Source of the DNA: Corynebacterium lubricantis DSM 45231
Lineage (GTDB): Bacteria; Actinomycetota; Actinomycetes; Mycobacteriales; Mycobacteriaceae
Assembly (NCBI RefSeq): GCF_000379425.1
Contig: NZ_KB902204.1
Coordinates: forward strand, 1-64,000
DNA: 64,000 nt
Direction: 5' to 3'
The position numbers were made by a program, and so were the translations under genes. The notes under the pieces are model-generated. The model did no database searches, was not told where the DNA came from, and was given only the letters and a program-made list of their open reading frames with translations. Numbering within the stretch: position 1 is the stretch's first letter; each line of letters opens with the position of its first letter. This document shows, piece by piece, positions 1-8,695 of this stretch.

Positions 1-1262
1 CGGCGTCGTTGTCGGTGACGGTCAGGAGGCTCTGGTGGCGTAAGGAATCCTGTTCCGTCAGCGGTCAGTTCATCGCTGAGTCAACCGCTGGCGGATACAC
101 CACTCAAAAGGACTTGACCGTAGAAACCAAGGCAGACGAGCCATTGCTGATGTACTTCACTTCGGGAACCACCTCGCGGGCAAAGCTCGTGGTCCACACT
201 CATACCTCTTACCCAGTCGGTCACCTCACCACGCTTTACTGGATCGGTCTCAACAGCGATGACGTGCACCTCAATGTGGCGGCTCCCGGCTGGGCGAAAC
301 ACGCGTGGTCGAATTTCTTCGCCCCATGGATCGCCGGTGCAACAATCTTCGTTTACAACTACTCGCGTTTCGTCGCCTCGGATCTCATGGATGCCATGGA
401 CCGCGAAGGCGTGACCAGCTTCTGCGCTCCCCCTACGGTCTGGCGGATGCTTGTCCGCGCCGACTTAGACCATTTAAAAACCCCACCAACGAAGATCTTG
501 TCGGCCGGAGAACCACTCAACCCCGAGATGATCTCGCTCGTCGAGAAGCACTGGCATACGACGGTGCGCGACGGTTACGGACAGACTGAGCTCACCCTAG
601 CGATTGCCAACACGCCGGGACAAAAGGTGAAACCCGGCGCTGTGGGCCGATCCCTGCCTGGACAAAACATCGTGCTGCTCGACCCCATCACCGAGCTGCC
701 CGCCAATGAAGGAGAAATCTGCCTCAAGCTGGACAATGACCCCGTCGGCCTGACACCCGGGTACTACAACGAACCGGAGAAGAACGCAGAGACCTTCCGC
801 GAGGGCTACTACCACACCGGCGATATCGCCTCCGTCGACGAAGACGGATACTACACCTACATCGGGCGTAACGACGATGTGTTCAAGGCCTCTGACTACC
901 GTCTCTCTCCTTTCGAGTTGGAGTCCGCTGTGATTGAGCACCCACAAGTTGCCGAAGTTGCGGTAGTCCCATCGCCTGACCCAGTTCGCCTCGCTGTTCC
1001 GAAGGCCTATGTCGCACTCGTTGCAGGTACCGAACCTTCCGCTGAGGTGGCTGAGTCCATCCTGCGCCACTGCCGTAATGCGCTGGCGCCGTACAAGCGC
1101 ATTCGTCGCTTAGAGTTCTTCGAACTACCCAAGACGATCTCCGGAAAGATCCGCCGGGTGGATCTGCGTAAGCGCGAACAGGAAATCCACGCCGCCGACG
1201 AGGGCGCAACCAAGGTCGGCGCGGAGTACGCCGACTCCGATTTCCCAGCGCTCAAAGACTAG
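1..1262 (+). CDS. Acyl-CoA synthetase (AMP-forming), 5'-incomplete, probable frameshift
   Basis: Adenylate-forming enzyme that would activate a carboxylic acid to an acyl-AMP and then an acyl-CoA. Visible motifs, numbered from the TTG at 9: the P-loop YFTSGTTS at about 49-56, DGYGQTEL at about 188, the YHTGD hinge at about 267, and PKTISGKIRR with the catalytic Lys at about 380. Family members run about 540-570 residues, so some 130-150 N-terminal residues lie upstream of the window. The first 60 bases look broken. Frame 2 reads GVVVGDGQEALVA and then stops at 41-43, which resembles this family better than the open frame 3 (RRLWWRKESC). Clear homology resumes in frame 3 at about base 65. This may be a real frameshift or a sequence error. 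It is followed 21 bases later by a CoA-transferase, so both probably act on the same acyl substrate. Confidence 0.8.
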   Translation, partial: ASLSVTVRRLWWRKESCSVSGQFIAESTAGGYTTQKDLTVETKADEPLLMYFTSGTTSRAKLVVHTHTSYPVGHLTTLYWIGLNSDDVHLNVAAPGWAKHAWSNFFAPWIAGATIFVYNYSRFVASDLMDAMDREGVTSFCAPPTVWRMLVRADLDHLKTPPTKILSAGEPLNPEMISLVEKHWHTTVRDGYGQTELTLAIANTPGQKVKPGAVGRSLPGQNIVLLDPITELPANEGEICLKLDNDPVGLTPGYYNEPEKNAETFREGYYHTGDIASVDEDGYYTYIGRNDDVFKASDYRLSPFELESAVIEHPQVAEVAVVPSPDPVRLAVPKAYVALVAGTEPSAEVAESILRHCRNALAPYKRIRRLEFFELPKTISGKIRRVDLRKREQEIHAADEGATKVGAEYADSDFPALKD

Positions 1263-1283
1263 ACCGCAAAGGAGAATGAGCCA

Positions 1284-2159
1284 GTGAGCGAAGCATCAGA
1301 ACACTCACCACAGTATGCAACCATGCTTCAGGGCCGAACGGTTGTCACCATCGCGCCGAACCTGCCAGGTCCTGCTGCTGCCCGCAACCTCTTGCGCATG
1401 GGAGCACAGGTGATCAAGGTAGAATCGCCTGCCGGTGATCCAATGGAGCTCTACAACAAGGAGTACTACGACTGGCTCAATGCAGGCCAGAGCATCATCA
1501 CTCTTGACCTGCGTGCCGACCTCAGCACTCTGCATGCACTATTAGAGCGCGCAGATCTATTGATCACCTCTTCGCGGTTGGATTCGCTCGAGCGACTGGG
1601 TTTAAGCTTCGAAGAAATCCACGCGAGGTACCCGAAATTAGGCTATATCGCCGTCGTTGGCCACATTGGTGATCAGGCCAGTACTCCCGGCCACGACCTC
1701 ACCTACCAAGCCGAGGCTGGTGCGCTGCACCCTCCCCACTATCCAAAGCAAGCGGTGGCTGACCTCGCCGGTTCAGAGCGTGCCACCACCTCCGCTCTGG
1801 CAGCCTTGATGATCGCCGATGCCACTGGCGAAGGCACCTTCCACGAAGTCTCGCTCGCCGGAATGGCCGCGTACTTCTCCTCCCCAAGTGATTTTGGGCT
1901 CTCTAGCCCAGGTTCTCTCTTATCCGGCGGACTGGCTGGCTATGGGTTCTACAAGTCGTCGGATGATCAGTGGCTGGCACTCGGGGCGCTGGAGCCGAAG
2001 TTCCTGACAGTAGTGTGCGAGGAGGCAGGCATCGATCCCTCCGCCTCGCAGGACGATCAACGCACTGCTTTCACCACGTTGTTTGCCCAGCGCACCGCCT
2101 CCGAGTGGGAAAGCTGGGCCACCCAGCAGTCAATTCCTCTGGTGGCGGTCAAGGACTAA
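1284..2159 (+). CDS. Family III (CaiB/BaiF) CoA-transferase, short form
   Basis: Predicted to move CoA between acyl groups through an aspartyl-CoA thioester. The N-terminus has the family pattern of a Rossmann-like half: GPAAARNLLRMGAQVIKVE at about 29-47, then ITLDLR at about 73. The candidate catalytic Asp is in PGHDLTYQAEAG at about 137. At 291 residues it is shorter than the usual 380-400, lacking part of the C-terminal portion, so activity is uncertain. The GTG start at 1284 is set by AAAGGAG nine bases upstream. It sits directly behind the acyl-CoA synthetase and ahead of a MarR regulator, which suggests one catabolic unit. The substrate cannot be told from sequence; a carnitine- or aromatic-acid-type pathway is possible. 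Confidence 0.8.
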   Translation: MSEASEHSPQYATMLQGRTVVTIAPNLPGPAAARNLLRMGAQVIKVESPAGDPMELYNKEYYDWLNAGQSIITLDLRADLSTLHALLERADLLITSSRLDSLERLGLSFEEIHARYPKLGYIAVVGHIGDQASTPGHDLTYQAEAGALHPPHYPKQAVADLAGSERATTSALAALMIADATGEGTFHEVSLAGMAAYFSSPSDFGLSSPGSLLSGGLAGYGFYKSSDDQWLALGALEPKFLTVVCEEAGIDPSASQDDQRTAFTTLFAQRTASEWESWATQQSIPLVAVKD

Positions 2160-2168
2160 ACTGTCCCC

Positions 2169-2597
2169 ATGCCCAACGACCGCTTCCTCAGCCGCGAATC
2201 TCTGAGCGCGGTTGTCGCGTTGCTGCGCGTAGCGTCCCAGCTCCGCAATGGCCTTGACGGCGCGCTCGCGCCGCTCGGCATTACTTTTGCCCGCTACGAG
2301 GTACTCGCCCTGTTGATGTTTTCGCGCTCCGGCGAATTGCCAATGCATAAGATCAGCGAACAGTTGGATGTGCATCCGACTAGCGTGACTTCTACCGTTT
2401 CCAGGCTCGCAGCCGATGGACTGGTGCAGCGCAACTCCGATCCCAGCGACGGTCGCGGCAGCCTGATTTCCTTGACTGACGGCGGGATGATCCTCGTATC
2501 TTCAGCCTCCGAAGCGCTCGAGTCATACCTTTCCACCATCGGGCTCACCGATGCCGAACGCCGGCAGATCATCTCGATCTACCGGCGTGTGAGTTAG
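2169..2597 (+). CDS. MarR-family transcriptional regulator
   Basis: Winged-helix DNA-binding protein of 142 residues, a normal MarR length. The region from about 36 to 100 carries the fold: FARYEVLALLMFSRSGELPM, then ISEQLDVHPTSVTSTVSRLAADGLV (recognition helix in the VTSTVSRL part), then the wing with DPSDGRGSLISLT. The Asp-x-Arg of the wing is present. It begins 9 bases after the CoA-transferase stop and ends 7 bases before the convergent enoyl-CoA hydratase. It probably senses an acyl-CoA or aromatic ligand and controls the neighbouring acyl-CoA genes; the target is inferred from position only. Confidence 0.87.
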   Translation: MPNDRFLSRESLSAVVALLRVASQLRNGLDGALAPLGITFARYEVLALLMFSRSGELPMHKISEQLDVHPTSVTSTVSRLAADGLVQRNSDPSDGRGSLISLTDGGMILVSSASEALESYLSTIGLTDAERRQIISIYRRVS

Positions 2598-2604
2598 TGC
2601 GGCG

Positions 2605-3375
2605 TTAGCGCCCGGTGAAGTTCGCGTCGCGCTTCTCGACGAAGGCCGCCATCCCTTCAGTCTGATCCTCAGAAGCGAAAGCGGTGTAGAACACCCGCTT
2701 TTCAAACTTGAGCCCCTGATCCAAGGTGGTTTCGAATGCGGCGTTGACAGTTTCCTTGACCATTGCAGAGGCTACGCGCGACTTAGTCGCAATAGCCTCA
2801 GATACCTTTTCCGTTTCGTTCAGGAGGTCGGCTGCGGGTACGACGCGAGCAACAAGACCTGCTTGTTCAGCTTCCTCCGCCCCCATGTTTCGCCCGGTCA
2901 AACACATTTCCATCGCCTTGGCCTTGCCAATGGCACGGGTCAGTCGCTGGGAACCTCCCATGCCTGGAAGCACTCCCAGGTTGATCTCCGGTTGGCCGAA
3001 CTTGGCATTGTCTCCAGCGATAATGAAATCGCACATCATGGCCAACTCGCAGCCACCGCCGAGGGCATAGCCGGAGACCGCCGCGATCACTGGGATCCGG
3101 ATGTCTTTGAGCTTGTCCCACTCGCCGAACCAATCGGCGTTGTACATTTCGATCGCGGACTTCTCCGACATTTCCTTAATATCGGCTCCGGCCGCAAACG
3201 CCTTCTCAGATCCGGTGATGACGATGCACCCGATGTCTGTGTCTGCGTCAAAGCTCTGTGCTGCTGCGACCACTTCGTGCATTGTCTCTGCGTTGAGCGC
3301 GTTAAGTGCCTTCGGGCGGTTTAACGTAATCCAGCCGACGCGGCCTTTGATGTCGGTCACAATGTTGTTTGCCAT
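2605..3375 (-). CDS. Enoyl-CoA hydratase (crotonase family)
   Basis: Adds water across the 2,3-double bond of enoyl-CoA in beta-oxidation-type pathways. It is 256 residues, the standard single-domain length. The oxyanion-hole segments AAGADIKEM (about 61-69) and [15 protein letters not shown] (about 101-115) are intact. Both catalytic Glu residues are present, in GGCELAM and in [20 protein letters not shown] lies 5 bases before the ATG. It is the downstream gene of a two-gene operon with the thiolase, 39 bases apart. No 3-hydroxyacyl-CoA dehydrogenase is present, so the pair is not a full beta-oxidation set. The substrate is unknown; resemblance to short-chain (crotonyl-CoA) hydratases is an inference. 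Confidence 0.9.
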   Translation of the reverse strand: MANNIVTDIKGRVGWITLNRPKALNALNAETMHEVVAAAQSFDADTDIGCIVITGSEKAFAAGADIKEMSEKSAIEMYNADWFGEWDKLKDIRIPVIAAVSGYALGGGCELAMMCDFIIAGDNAKFGQPEINLGVLPGMGGSQRLTRAIGKAKAMEMCLTGRNMGAEEAEQAGLVARVVPAADLLNETEKVSEAIATKSRVASAMVKETVNAAFETTLDQGLKFEKRVFYTAFASEDQTEGMAAFVEKRDANFTGR

Positions 3376-3414
3376 GAGTTCTCCTTGAGTGCGATAAAGA
3401 TGAGTTATTTTGGG

Positions 3415-4650
3415 TTATGCCTCGAGCAGGAGTGCTTCGCCCTGCCCGCCTCCACCGCAGAGGCTGACGACTGCCTTGCCCCCGCCACGGCGGTTCAGAA
3501 GGTGAGCGGCGTGGACGACAAGTCGCGCCCCCGATGCGCCGATCGGGTGTCCAAGGGAACACGCCCCTCCCGCGTCGTTGATCTTCTCAACGTCAATGCC
3601 CAGCTCACGCGCGGAAAATACTGACACGTTGGCGAAGGCTTCGTTGATCTCAACCACATCGAGGTCATCCGCAGTCCAACCTTGGCGCTGCAATGCTTGG
3701 TCGATCGCGTGCGCTGGCTGGGATTGGAGTGATGCATCTGGTCCTGCTACCTGACCCACGGCACGCAGCGAAGCCAAGATCTCCAGGTTGTTTGCCGCGG
3801 CAAAGCCGCGAGTTGTCAACACTGTCGCGGCGGCGCCGTCGGAAATTTGGGCTGAGTTACCTGCGCTGATGGTTCCGTCCGGAGTGAATGCGGGCCTTAA
3901 TCCGGCCAACGTCTCCGTGGTTGTCTCGGGGCGCACGCCTTCGTCGCGATCCACGACTATCTGCTTCCCTTTGCGCCCAGTGACCGTCACTGGAGCGAGC
4001 TCGGCGGAAAACTCCCCTGCTTCGTGGGCTCGCGTGGCTCGTTGATGTGATGTGGCGGCGAAAGCGTCTTGGTCCTCTCGCGAGACCGGGTAAATCTCGC
4101 GGTATTTCTCCGACAAAGCGCCCATCGAAATTGCGGCGTCGGCGTCTCGCAGGCCGTCGAAATCCATGTGATCCTGTATCGCCTCGGGCCCGTAACGGAA
4201 TCCTGAGCGCGCACCGGGGAGCAGGTGCGGTGCCAGCGACATATTTTCCATTCCCCCGGCGACAACAACGGTCGCTTCACCTGAGCGAATCAACCGCGCT
4301 GCGTCGATGATGGCAGTCAATCCCGACAGGCAGACCTTATTCACGGTGGTCGTATGGGCATTGCGGGAAATTCCTGCCGTTAATGCGGCTTGCTTCGCTG
4401 GGTTTTGCCCTACCCCGGCTTGCAGGACTTGGCCCAAGATCACAGCGTCGACGTCGTCCCCGCTAATTGAGCCCAGCGCCTGCCGGATGGCTACGGCCGC
4501 CAACTCGGTCGCGGGCGTGGTGGAAAGTGCGCCGAGCATCTTCCCAAAGGGGGTGCGTGCGGCACCAACGATGACAATGTCTTCGGGTGCAGCAGTGCTA
4601 TCAATGCTGGAATTGGAGCGAGGGGAACTCATTGGGACCTCTGGTTTCAT
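3415..4650 (-). CDS. Acetyl-CoA acetyltransferase (thiolase)
   Basis: Thiolase that condenses two acetyl-CoA or cleaves 3-ketoacyl-CoA. The 411-residue length fits, with a non-conserved N-terminal tail of about 22 residues before DIVIVGAARTPFG. The nucleophilic Cys is C107 in NKVCLSGL. The NEAFA motif follows at about 335, then the active-site His in GHPIGASGAR at about 366, and the second Cys in SLCGGGGQG at about 397. All catalytic residues are present. The start could be the ATG at 4650 or the internal ATG at 4632 (MSSPRS). It is first in an operon with the enoyl-CoA hydratase. Direction (degradative or biosynthetic) cannot be decided from sequence. Confidence 0.92.
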   Translation of the reverse strand: MKPEVPMSSPRSNSSIDSTAAPEDIVIVGAARTPFGKMLGALSTTPATELAAVAIRQALGSISGDDVDAVILGQVLQAGVGQNPAKQAALTAGISRNAHTTTVNKVCLSGLTAIIDAARLIRSGEATVVVAGGMENMSLAPHLLPGARSGFRYGPEAIQDHMDFDGLRDADAAISMGALSEKYREIYPVSREDQDAFAATSHQRATRAHEAGEFSAELAPVTVTGRKGKQIVVDRDEGVRPETTTETLAGLRPAFTPDGTISAGNSAQISDGAAATVLTTRGFAAANNLEILASLRAVGQVAGPDASLQSQPAHAIDQALQRQGWTADDLDVVEINEAFANVSVFSARELGIDVEKINDAGGACSLGHPIGASGARLVVHAAHLLNRRGGGKAVVSLCGGGGQGEALLLEA

Positions 4651-4729
4651 TTGTGTACGTTTGTTTCCACAATCGTACCCATATGGCCTGCGTCACTTCA
4701 GGTAGTGAATGCTGTTCACCCCTAGGCAA

Positions 4730-5230
4730 CTACTCCTCAAACAGCCCCTCAGGCGGTGTGACCGTGAGCTCCCCCGCCTCAAGGTCGACCTCGGGAACGA
4801 TGTCGTAGACAAACGGGACCAAGACTTCTCGGCCACCGAAATCCACTTCGAGGATTTGTCGACCAGGCGTATGCATCACGCCGGTCACCTCACCAATATC
4901 CGCGCCATCACGAATCACGCGCAAACCAATCAGTTCGTGATCGTAAAACGCATCCTCATCGTCCGCAGACTTCAATGGATCCGCGAAGAAGATCGTGCCG
5001 CGCAGCGTCTCTGAGACATTCCTATCCGGAACCTCCCGAAACTTAATCAACAAGCGACCCTTGTGCGGCCTGACCGTTTCAACAGTGAGCGTGCGCTCCT
5101 TGCCTGCCTGCTTCCCCTTCAACACTTCATCCACCGCGAAGCGAATCTCGGGTTCATCAGTGGTCGCATCCACAACGACCTCACCGCGAATACCGTGGGA
5201 CTTAATCACGCGTCCGATCTGCAATTCCAT
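4730..5230 (-). CDS. rimM: Ribosome maturation factor RimM
   Basis: Assists late maturation of the 30S head by binding ribosomal protein S19. It is 166 residues. The N-terminal RimM beta-barrel starts MELQIGRVIKSHGIRGEV and the C-terminal PRC-barrel contains FYDHELIGLRV, GEVTGVMHTPGRQILEV and the ending VPFVYDIVPEVDLEAG. I chose the ATG at 5230 because the family begins at this residue; an in-frame start at 5278 would add 16 unrelated residues. It normally sits with rpsP and trmD. Here rpsP is upstream, separated by a convergent cupin gene, and no trmD follows. It probably has its own promoter in or behind the cupin gene. Confidence 0.93.
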   Translation of the reverse strand: MELQIGRVIKSHGIRGEVVVDATTDEPEIRFAVDEVLKGKQAGKERTLTVETVRPHKGRLLIKFREVPDRNVSETLRGTIFFADPLKSADDEDAFYDHELIGLRVIRDGADIGEVTGVMHTPGRQILEVDFGGREVLVPFVYDIVPEVDLEAGELTVTPPEGLFEE

Positions 5231-5287
5231 GCGGATTACACTACCGCAGGGCGAAAATGCACCCTTTAATAAAGTCACCTTCGCGTA

Positions 5288-5710
5288 ATGTTTCCTTGTA
5301 TGGATAACCTGCCCGTGAACACTCCGGAATCGTTCGGCGATGCCGCCTCAGGAGACTCCGCCACCGACATGACGGTGTTTTCGCTTCTCGACGACGCGCC
5401 AGCCCTCAACCCCGCCCGGCCACGACCAGCGGTACAACGTCTCCTACAGGGCGACGGCGCCAACCTCATCGTGTTTCACTTCGCACCGGGCCAGGACCTT
5501 CCGGACCATAAAGCAGCCCACCCGATCACCGTGCAGTGTGTCTCGGGCTCTCTCGAGTTCGAGTGCGGTGGCACGCGGAAGGTGATGCAACCGGGTCAGG
5601 TCTTCCATCTGCGCGCCTACGTTCCTCACGCCGTCTATTGTCCTGCCGACGCACCAGCAGAAGGCAGCATCCTGCTTCTGACAATGTTGACGGGCGAGCG
5701 ACACCAATAG
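5288..5710 (+). CDS. Small cupin-domain protein
   Basis: A 140-residue single-domain cupin of unknown function. Cupin motif 1 is seen as HFAPGQDLPDHKAAHPITVQCVSG (about 60-83, two His and a Gln/His-type set). Motif 2 is PGQVFHLRAYVPHAV (about 104-118). These could bind one metal ion. The first 40 residues are low in conserved features and acidic. The start may be the ATG at 5288 or at 5300; neither has a strong ribosome site. It is transcribed towards rpsP and ends at the hairpin at 5722-5760. Such small cupins often act on phosphorus, nitrogen or sugar metabolites or act as sensors, but no specific role is supported here. Confidence 0.75.
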   Translation: MFPCMDNLPVNTPESFGDAASGDSATDMTVFSLLDDAPALNPARPRPAVQRLLQGDGANLIVFHFAPGQDLPDHKAAHPITVQCVSGSLEFECGGTRKVMQPGQVFHLRAYVPHAVYCPADAPAEGSILLLTMLTGERHQ

Positions 5711-5721
5711 GAACAAAAGAA

Positions 5722-5760
5722 AACGCCCGTACATTGGACATGATCCAATGTACGGGCGTT
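5722..5760. terminator. Bidirectional terminator between cupin gene and rpsP
   Basis: Perfect 17-bp inverted repeat (5722-5738 with 5744-5760) and a 5-base loop. On the minus strand it is followed by TTTCTTTTG, a good U-tract for ending rpsP transcripts. It lies 12 bases after the cupin stop and 14 after the rpsP stop, so it serves both genes. Confidence 0.9.
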
Positions 5761-5774
5761 AAAGTACGCAGTAA

Positions 5775-6284
5775 TTACTCTGCGGACTCCTCCTCTGCAG
5801 GAGCCTCTTCTTCGGAAGCCTCTGCAGCAGCAGCCTCGGCTTCAGCCTTTGCAGCAGCTTCTGCCTCAGCAGCAGCCTTTGCTTCAGCCTCTTCCTTAGC
5901 CTTCTTGCGCTTTTCGGTGATTGCCTCAGCGGATGGGCCGTTGTTAGCCTCTTCGAGAGCCTGGTTGAACAGGTCCAGCTTGGATGGCTTCTCTTCGCGG
6001 GTCTTCAGGGTGCCTTCTGCACCGTCGAGGCCCTTGTGCTTCTGCCAGTCACCGGTGACCTTCAGCAGAGCTGCAACAGGCTCGGTTGGCTGTGCGCCAA
6101 CGCCCAGCCAGTACTGTGCGCGCTCGGAATCGATCTGGATGAGCGATGGCTCTTCCTTTGGGTGGTAAATGCCGATGTTCTCGATGACGCGTCCATCGCG
6201 GCGGGTGCGTGCGTCAGCGACGACAACGCGGTACTGTGCGTTACGGATCTTGCCCAAACGCTGCAGCTTAATCTTTACAGCCAT
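5775..6284 (-). CDS. rpsP: 30S ribosomal protein S16 with long Ala/Glu-rich tail
   Basis: Structural protein of the small ribosomal subunit. The conserved S16 body spans about residues 1-85: [37 protein letters not shown], then [20 protein letters not shown]. The ATG at 6284 is the canonical start; an upstream in-frame codon at 6305 would add seven non-family residues. After about residue 90 there is a tail of about 80 residues, lysine-rich and then almost pure Ala/Glu, likely helical or disordered. Bacterial S16 is usually about 80-90 residues, though actinobacterial versions are often longer. The 5' leader holds a hairpin (CTCGTCG at 6321-6327 with CGACGAG at 6333-6339), possibly regulatory or stabilising. 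Confidence 0.95.
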   Translation of the reverse strand: MAVKIKLQRLGKIRNAQYRVVVADARTRRDGRVIENIGIYHPKEEPSLIQIDSERAQYWLGVGAQPTEPVAALLKVTGDWQKHKGLDGAEGTLKTREEKPSKLDLFNQALEEANNGPSAEAITEKRKKAKEEAEAKAAAEAEAAAKAEAEAAAAEASEEEAPAEEESAE

Positions 6285-6569
6285 AGTTGTTTCCTTTTCG
6301 GTCACTGGGCAGTTCAGTCACTCGTCGCTTTTCGACGAGCCGGTTCAGCCCTTGGATTAGTCTGCGTGTGACACGACCGGCCGAGCGTACTCGGGCACGG
6401 CGCTGACGCAGCTATGAACTTTGGGTCCTGCACCTGCCTGAGCACAAGGCTTGGCTGATACACAACTTGAATAACCTTACCGGCTCGCCCCTTAAGAAAC
6501 CAAACCATGAATGATTTCGTATTAAGGGCTAAAGTCTACGTGTCAACCACTTTGTCGCGATTGTGAGTA

Positions 6570-8684
6570 GTGCACGTGTCTTCAATTTCGGCGGACAGTC
6601 AGCGCTCGTCCACCTACCGCTTTGACCTCGATGGATTGCGTGGTTATGCCATTGCCCTCGTGGTCATTTTCCATGTTTTCGTCGGACGAGTCTCCGGCGG
6701 CGTTGATGTCTTCTTATTGCTGTCCGGTTTCTTCTTTCTAGGCTCGCAACTGCGCTACGCCACTCGTCGCGACGCGATCTTGAACCCGTGGTGGCCGATC
6801 TGGCGTACCGCCAGGCGCCTCCTCCCGGCACTGAGCGTGGTCCTACTTGCCACGTTGATCGCGGTGCTCACCCTCGCGCCGGAGTTATTCACCCCGGAAC
6901 TCGCCTCCCAATTCACGGCCTCGGTGCTGTACTTCCTCAACTGGGAGCTCATCTCGCAGGACGCCGCCTACGCCGCGGCAAGTGTGGATACGTCTCCACT
7001 GCAGCACCTCTGGTCGATGAGCGTGCAGGGACAGTTCTACCTGGCAGCGATTGTCTTCGCCATCGTTGTGGGGTTGATCGCCAATCGTCGACACGTGCCA
7101 CAAGAGGTCACGCGCCGCAACGTCACCATCATTTTGGTCATTGTCACCATTGCTTCCTTCCTCTGGGCATCGCGCTTCGGATGGACGGGCACGCCAGCGA
7201 ATTACTACTCCACGTTCTCGCGCATGTGGGAGCTCACCCTGGGCGCGGTGTTAGCCATCGTGGCGCACAGAATTACGGTGTCGCCACGCATTGCGCCATT
7301 CACTGCAGGCCTCGGTGTCGTACTGATTACGATCACCGGTTTTGTCATCCCAACGTCATTGGCCTACCCCGGTCCGTTGGCGCTGTTGCCCATCTCCGGG
7401 GCCGTGCTGGTCATTATCAGCGCAGGCGACCACAAGGTCTCGCACATACTGTCCTCTCGCCCTGCGCGCTGGCTTGGCGACATCGCCTATTCCCTGTACT
7501 TGTGGCACTGGCCGCTGCTGATCATCACCACCGTCGTGGCCGGCTACGACACGCCTCCATGGTGGTTGGGAATTTTGGTCATTGTGGCTTCCTTGTTGCT
7601 TGCGCATCTCACGCACAAATGGATCGAAACTCCTCTGCGCCAACACGCGAAACGCCCGACGCAACGCGATACCCCGCTCGCTAGTGCCCGTGACTCACTC
7701 AAGACGGTCGCCGGGAAGTCCCGTGCCTTCGGCGGAGTCCTGGTTACCGCGGTGCTGATTTTCCTCGGCTCGATACAACCGATCTGGAATAGTGCGACGC
7801 AGTATGCATCTGTGGACTTGAACGCCGGCCCCTACCCGGGTGTCCTCGCCCAGTACGGTGCGGAAGTGCCTGAGGCCGAGGCCCGCCCCGACCCCACGTT
7901 GATCTCCGGCATCTATCCTCCCACCGGTTTGGAAGGGTGCATGATCGGCTACCAAGACCCCGTCGACGAGTTTGTCGACGACGACTGTGTCTACGGCGAT
8001 AAATCTGCCTCCACCACCGTGGTCATGGTCGGCGGATCACACACCGAACCCTATGTCCTTCCGCTCGATGAGCTCGGAAAAGAACAGGGTTTCAAGGTCA
8101 TTCCACTGATGCGTCAAATCTGCCCGATGGTGCTTCACGACGACACCGACGAGTTCGACCCGGAATGCCGTGAGTGGAGCGAAAACGCGTTTGAGCGCCT
8201 CGTGGAGATGGACCCCGATCTCGTTTTCTCCACCACGACCCGTCCCGATGATTCTCGTCCCTATGCGCAAGACGGCGTCCCAGTTGGCTACGCCGGTTTC
8301 TGGCGCGAGCTTGATGCACACGGCATTCCTTTCATGGGTCTGCGCGATAACCCCTGGGCGCTCAACGCTGAAGCAGCACCCTATAACCCGTCGAAGTGCA
8401 TGGTAGAGACGAACGGTGATTTCGAGGCGTGCTCGTCGGCACGCGAAATGGTCTATGCCCCTGAAGACCCTGCCGCTGAATTCCTGGATCCACTGCCGCT
8501 TTCGTGGAGCGTCGACACGGCTGACTGGTTCTGCAATGAAGAATCGTGTCCGCCGGTCATCGGCAACATCTACGTCTACAGAGACCAAAACCACATCTCA
8601 AACGCTTTCGCGGAATCAGCGAAGCCGCTGTTGTGGGATACTATGCAAACTATCTTTGACCGCACCTCCATCAGTGAAAGTTAA
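6570..8684 (+). CDS. Membrane acyltransferase (type 3) with C-terminal SGNH domain, copy 1
   Basis: Integral membrane O-acyltransferase of the OafA/OatA type, 704 residues. The N-terminal acyltransferase-3 domain (about 17-370) has LDGLRGYAIALVVIFH with its His at 35, then GGVDVFLLLSGF, and about ten hydrophobic segments. The C-terminal half is an extracytoplasmic SGNH esterase-like domain: nucleophile S490 in GGSH and the D672-x-x-H675 pair in YRDQNH. It would pass acyl groups across the membrane and onto an outer glycan or lipid, such as trehalose mycolates, arabinogalactan or lipoglycan. The acceptor is not known. The start is GTG at 6570; a second GTG at 6576 is possible. The next gene is a paralogue 11 bases away, so both are co-transcribed. 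Confidence 0.9.
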   Translation: MHVSSISADSQRSSTYRFDLDGLRGYAIALVVIFHVFVGRVSGGVDVFLLLSGFFFLGSQLRYATRRDAILNPWWPIWRTARRLLPALSVVLLATLIAVLTLAPELFTPELASQFTASVLYFLNWELISQDAAYAAASVDTSPLQHLWSMSVQGQFYLAAIVFAIVVGLIANRRHVPQEVTRRNVTIILVIVTIASFLWASRFGWTGTPANYYSTFSRMWELTLGAVLAIVAHRITVSPRIAPFTAGLGVVLITITGFVIPTSLAYPGPLALLPISGAVLVIISAGDHKVSHILSSRPARWLGDIAYSLYLWHWPLLIITTVVAGYDTPPWWLGILVIVASLLLAHLTHKWIETPLRQHAKRPTQRDTPLASARDSLKTVAGKSRAFGGVLVTAVLIFLGSIQPIWNSATQYASVDLNAGPYPGVLAQYGAEVPEAEARPDPTLISGIYPPTGLEGCMIGYQDPVDEFVDDDCVYGDKSASTTVVMVGGSHTEPYVLPLDELGKEQGFKVIPLMRQICPMVLHDDTDEFDPECREWSENAFERLVEMDPDLVFSTTTRPDDSRPYAQDGVPVGYAGFWRELDAHGIPFMGLRDNPWALNAEAAPYNPSKCMVETNGDFEACSSAREMVYAPEDPAAEFLDPLPLSWSVDTADWFCNEESCPPVIGNIYVYRDQNHISNAFAESAKPLLWDTMQTIFDRTSISES

Positions 8685-8695
8685 ATGTAGAATCC

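Noticed and set aside
6321..6339. CTCGTCG/CGACGAG hairpin before rpsP as a terminator
   Set aside because: Short 7-bp stem inside the rpsP 5' leader and no U-tract; more likely a leader structure.
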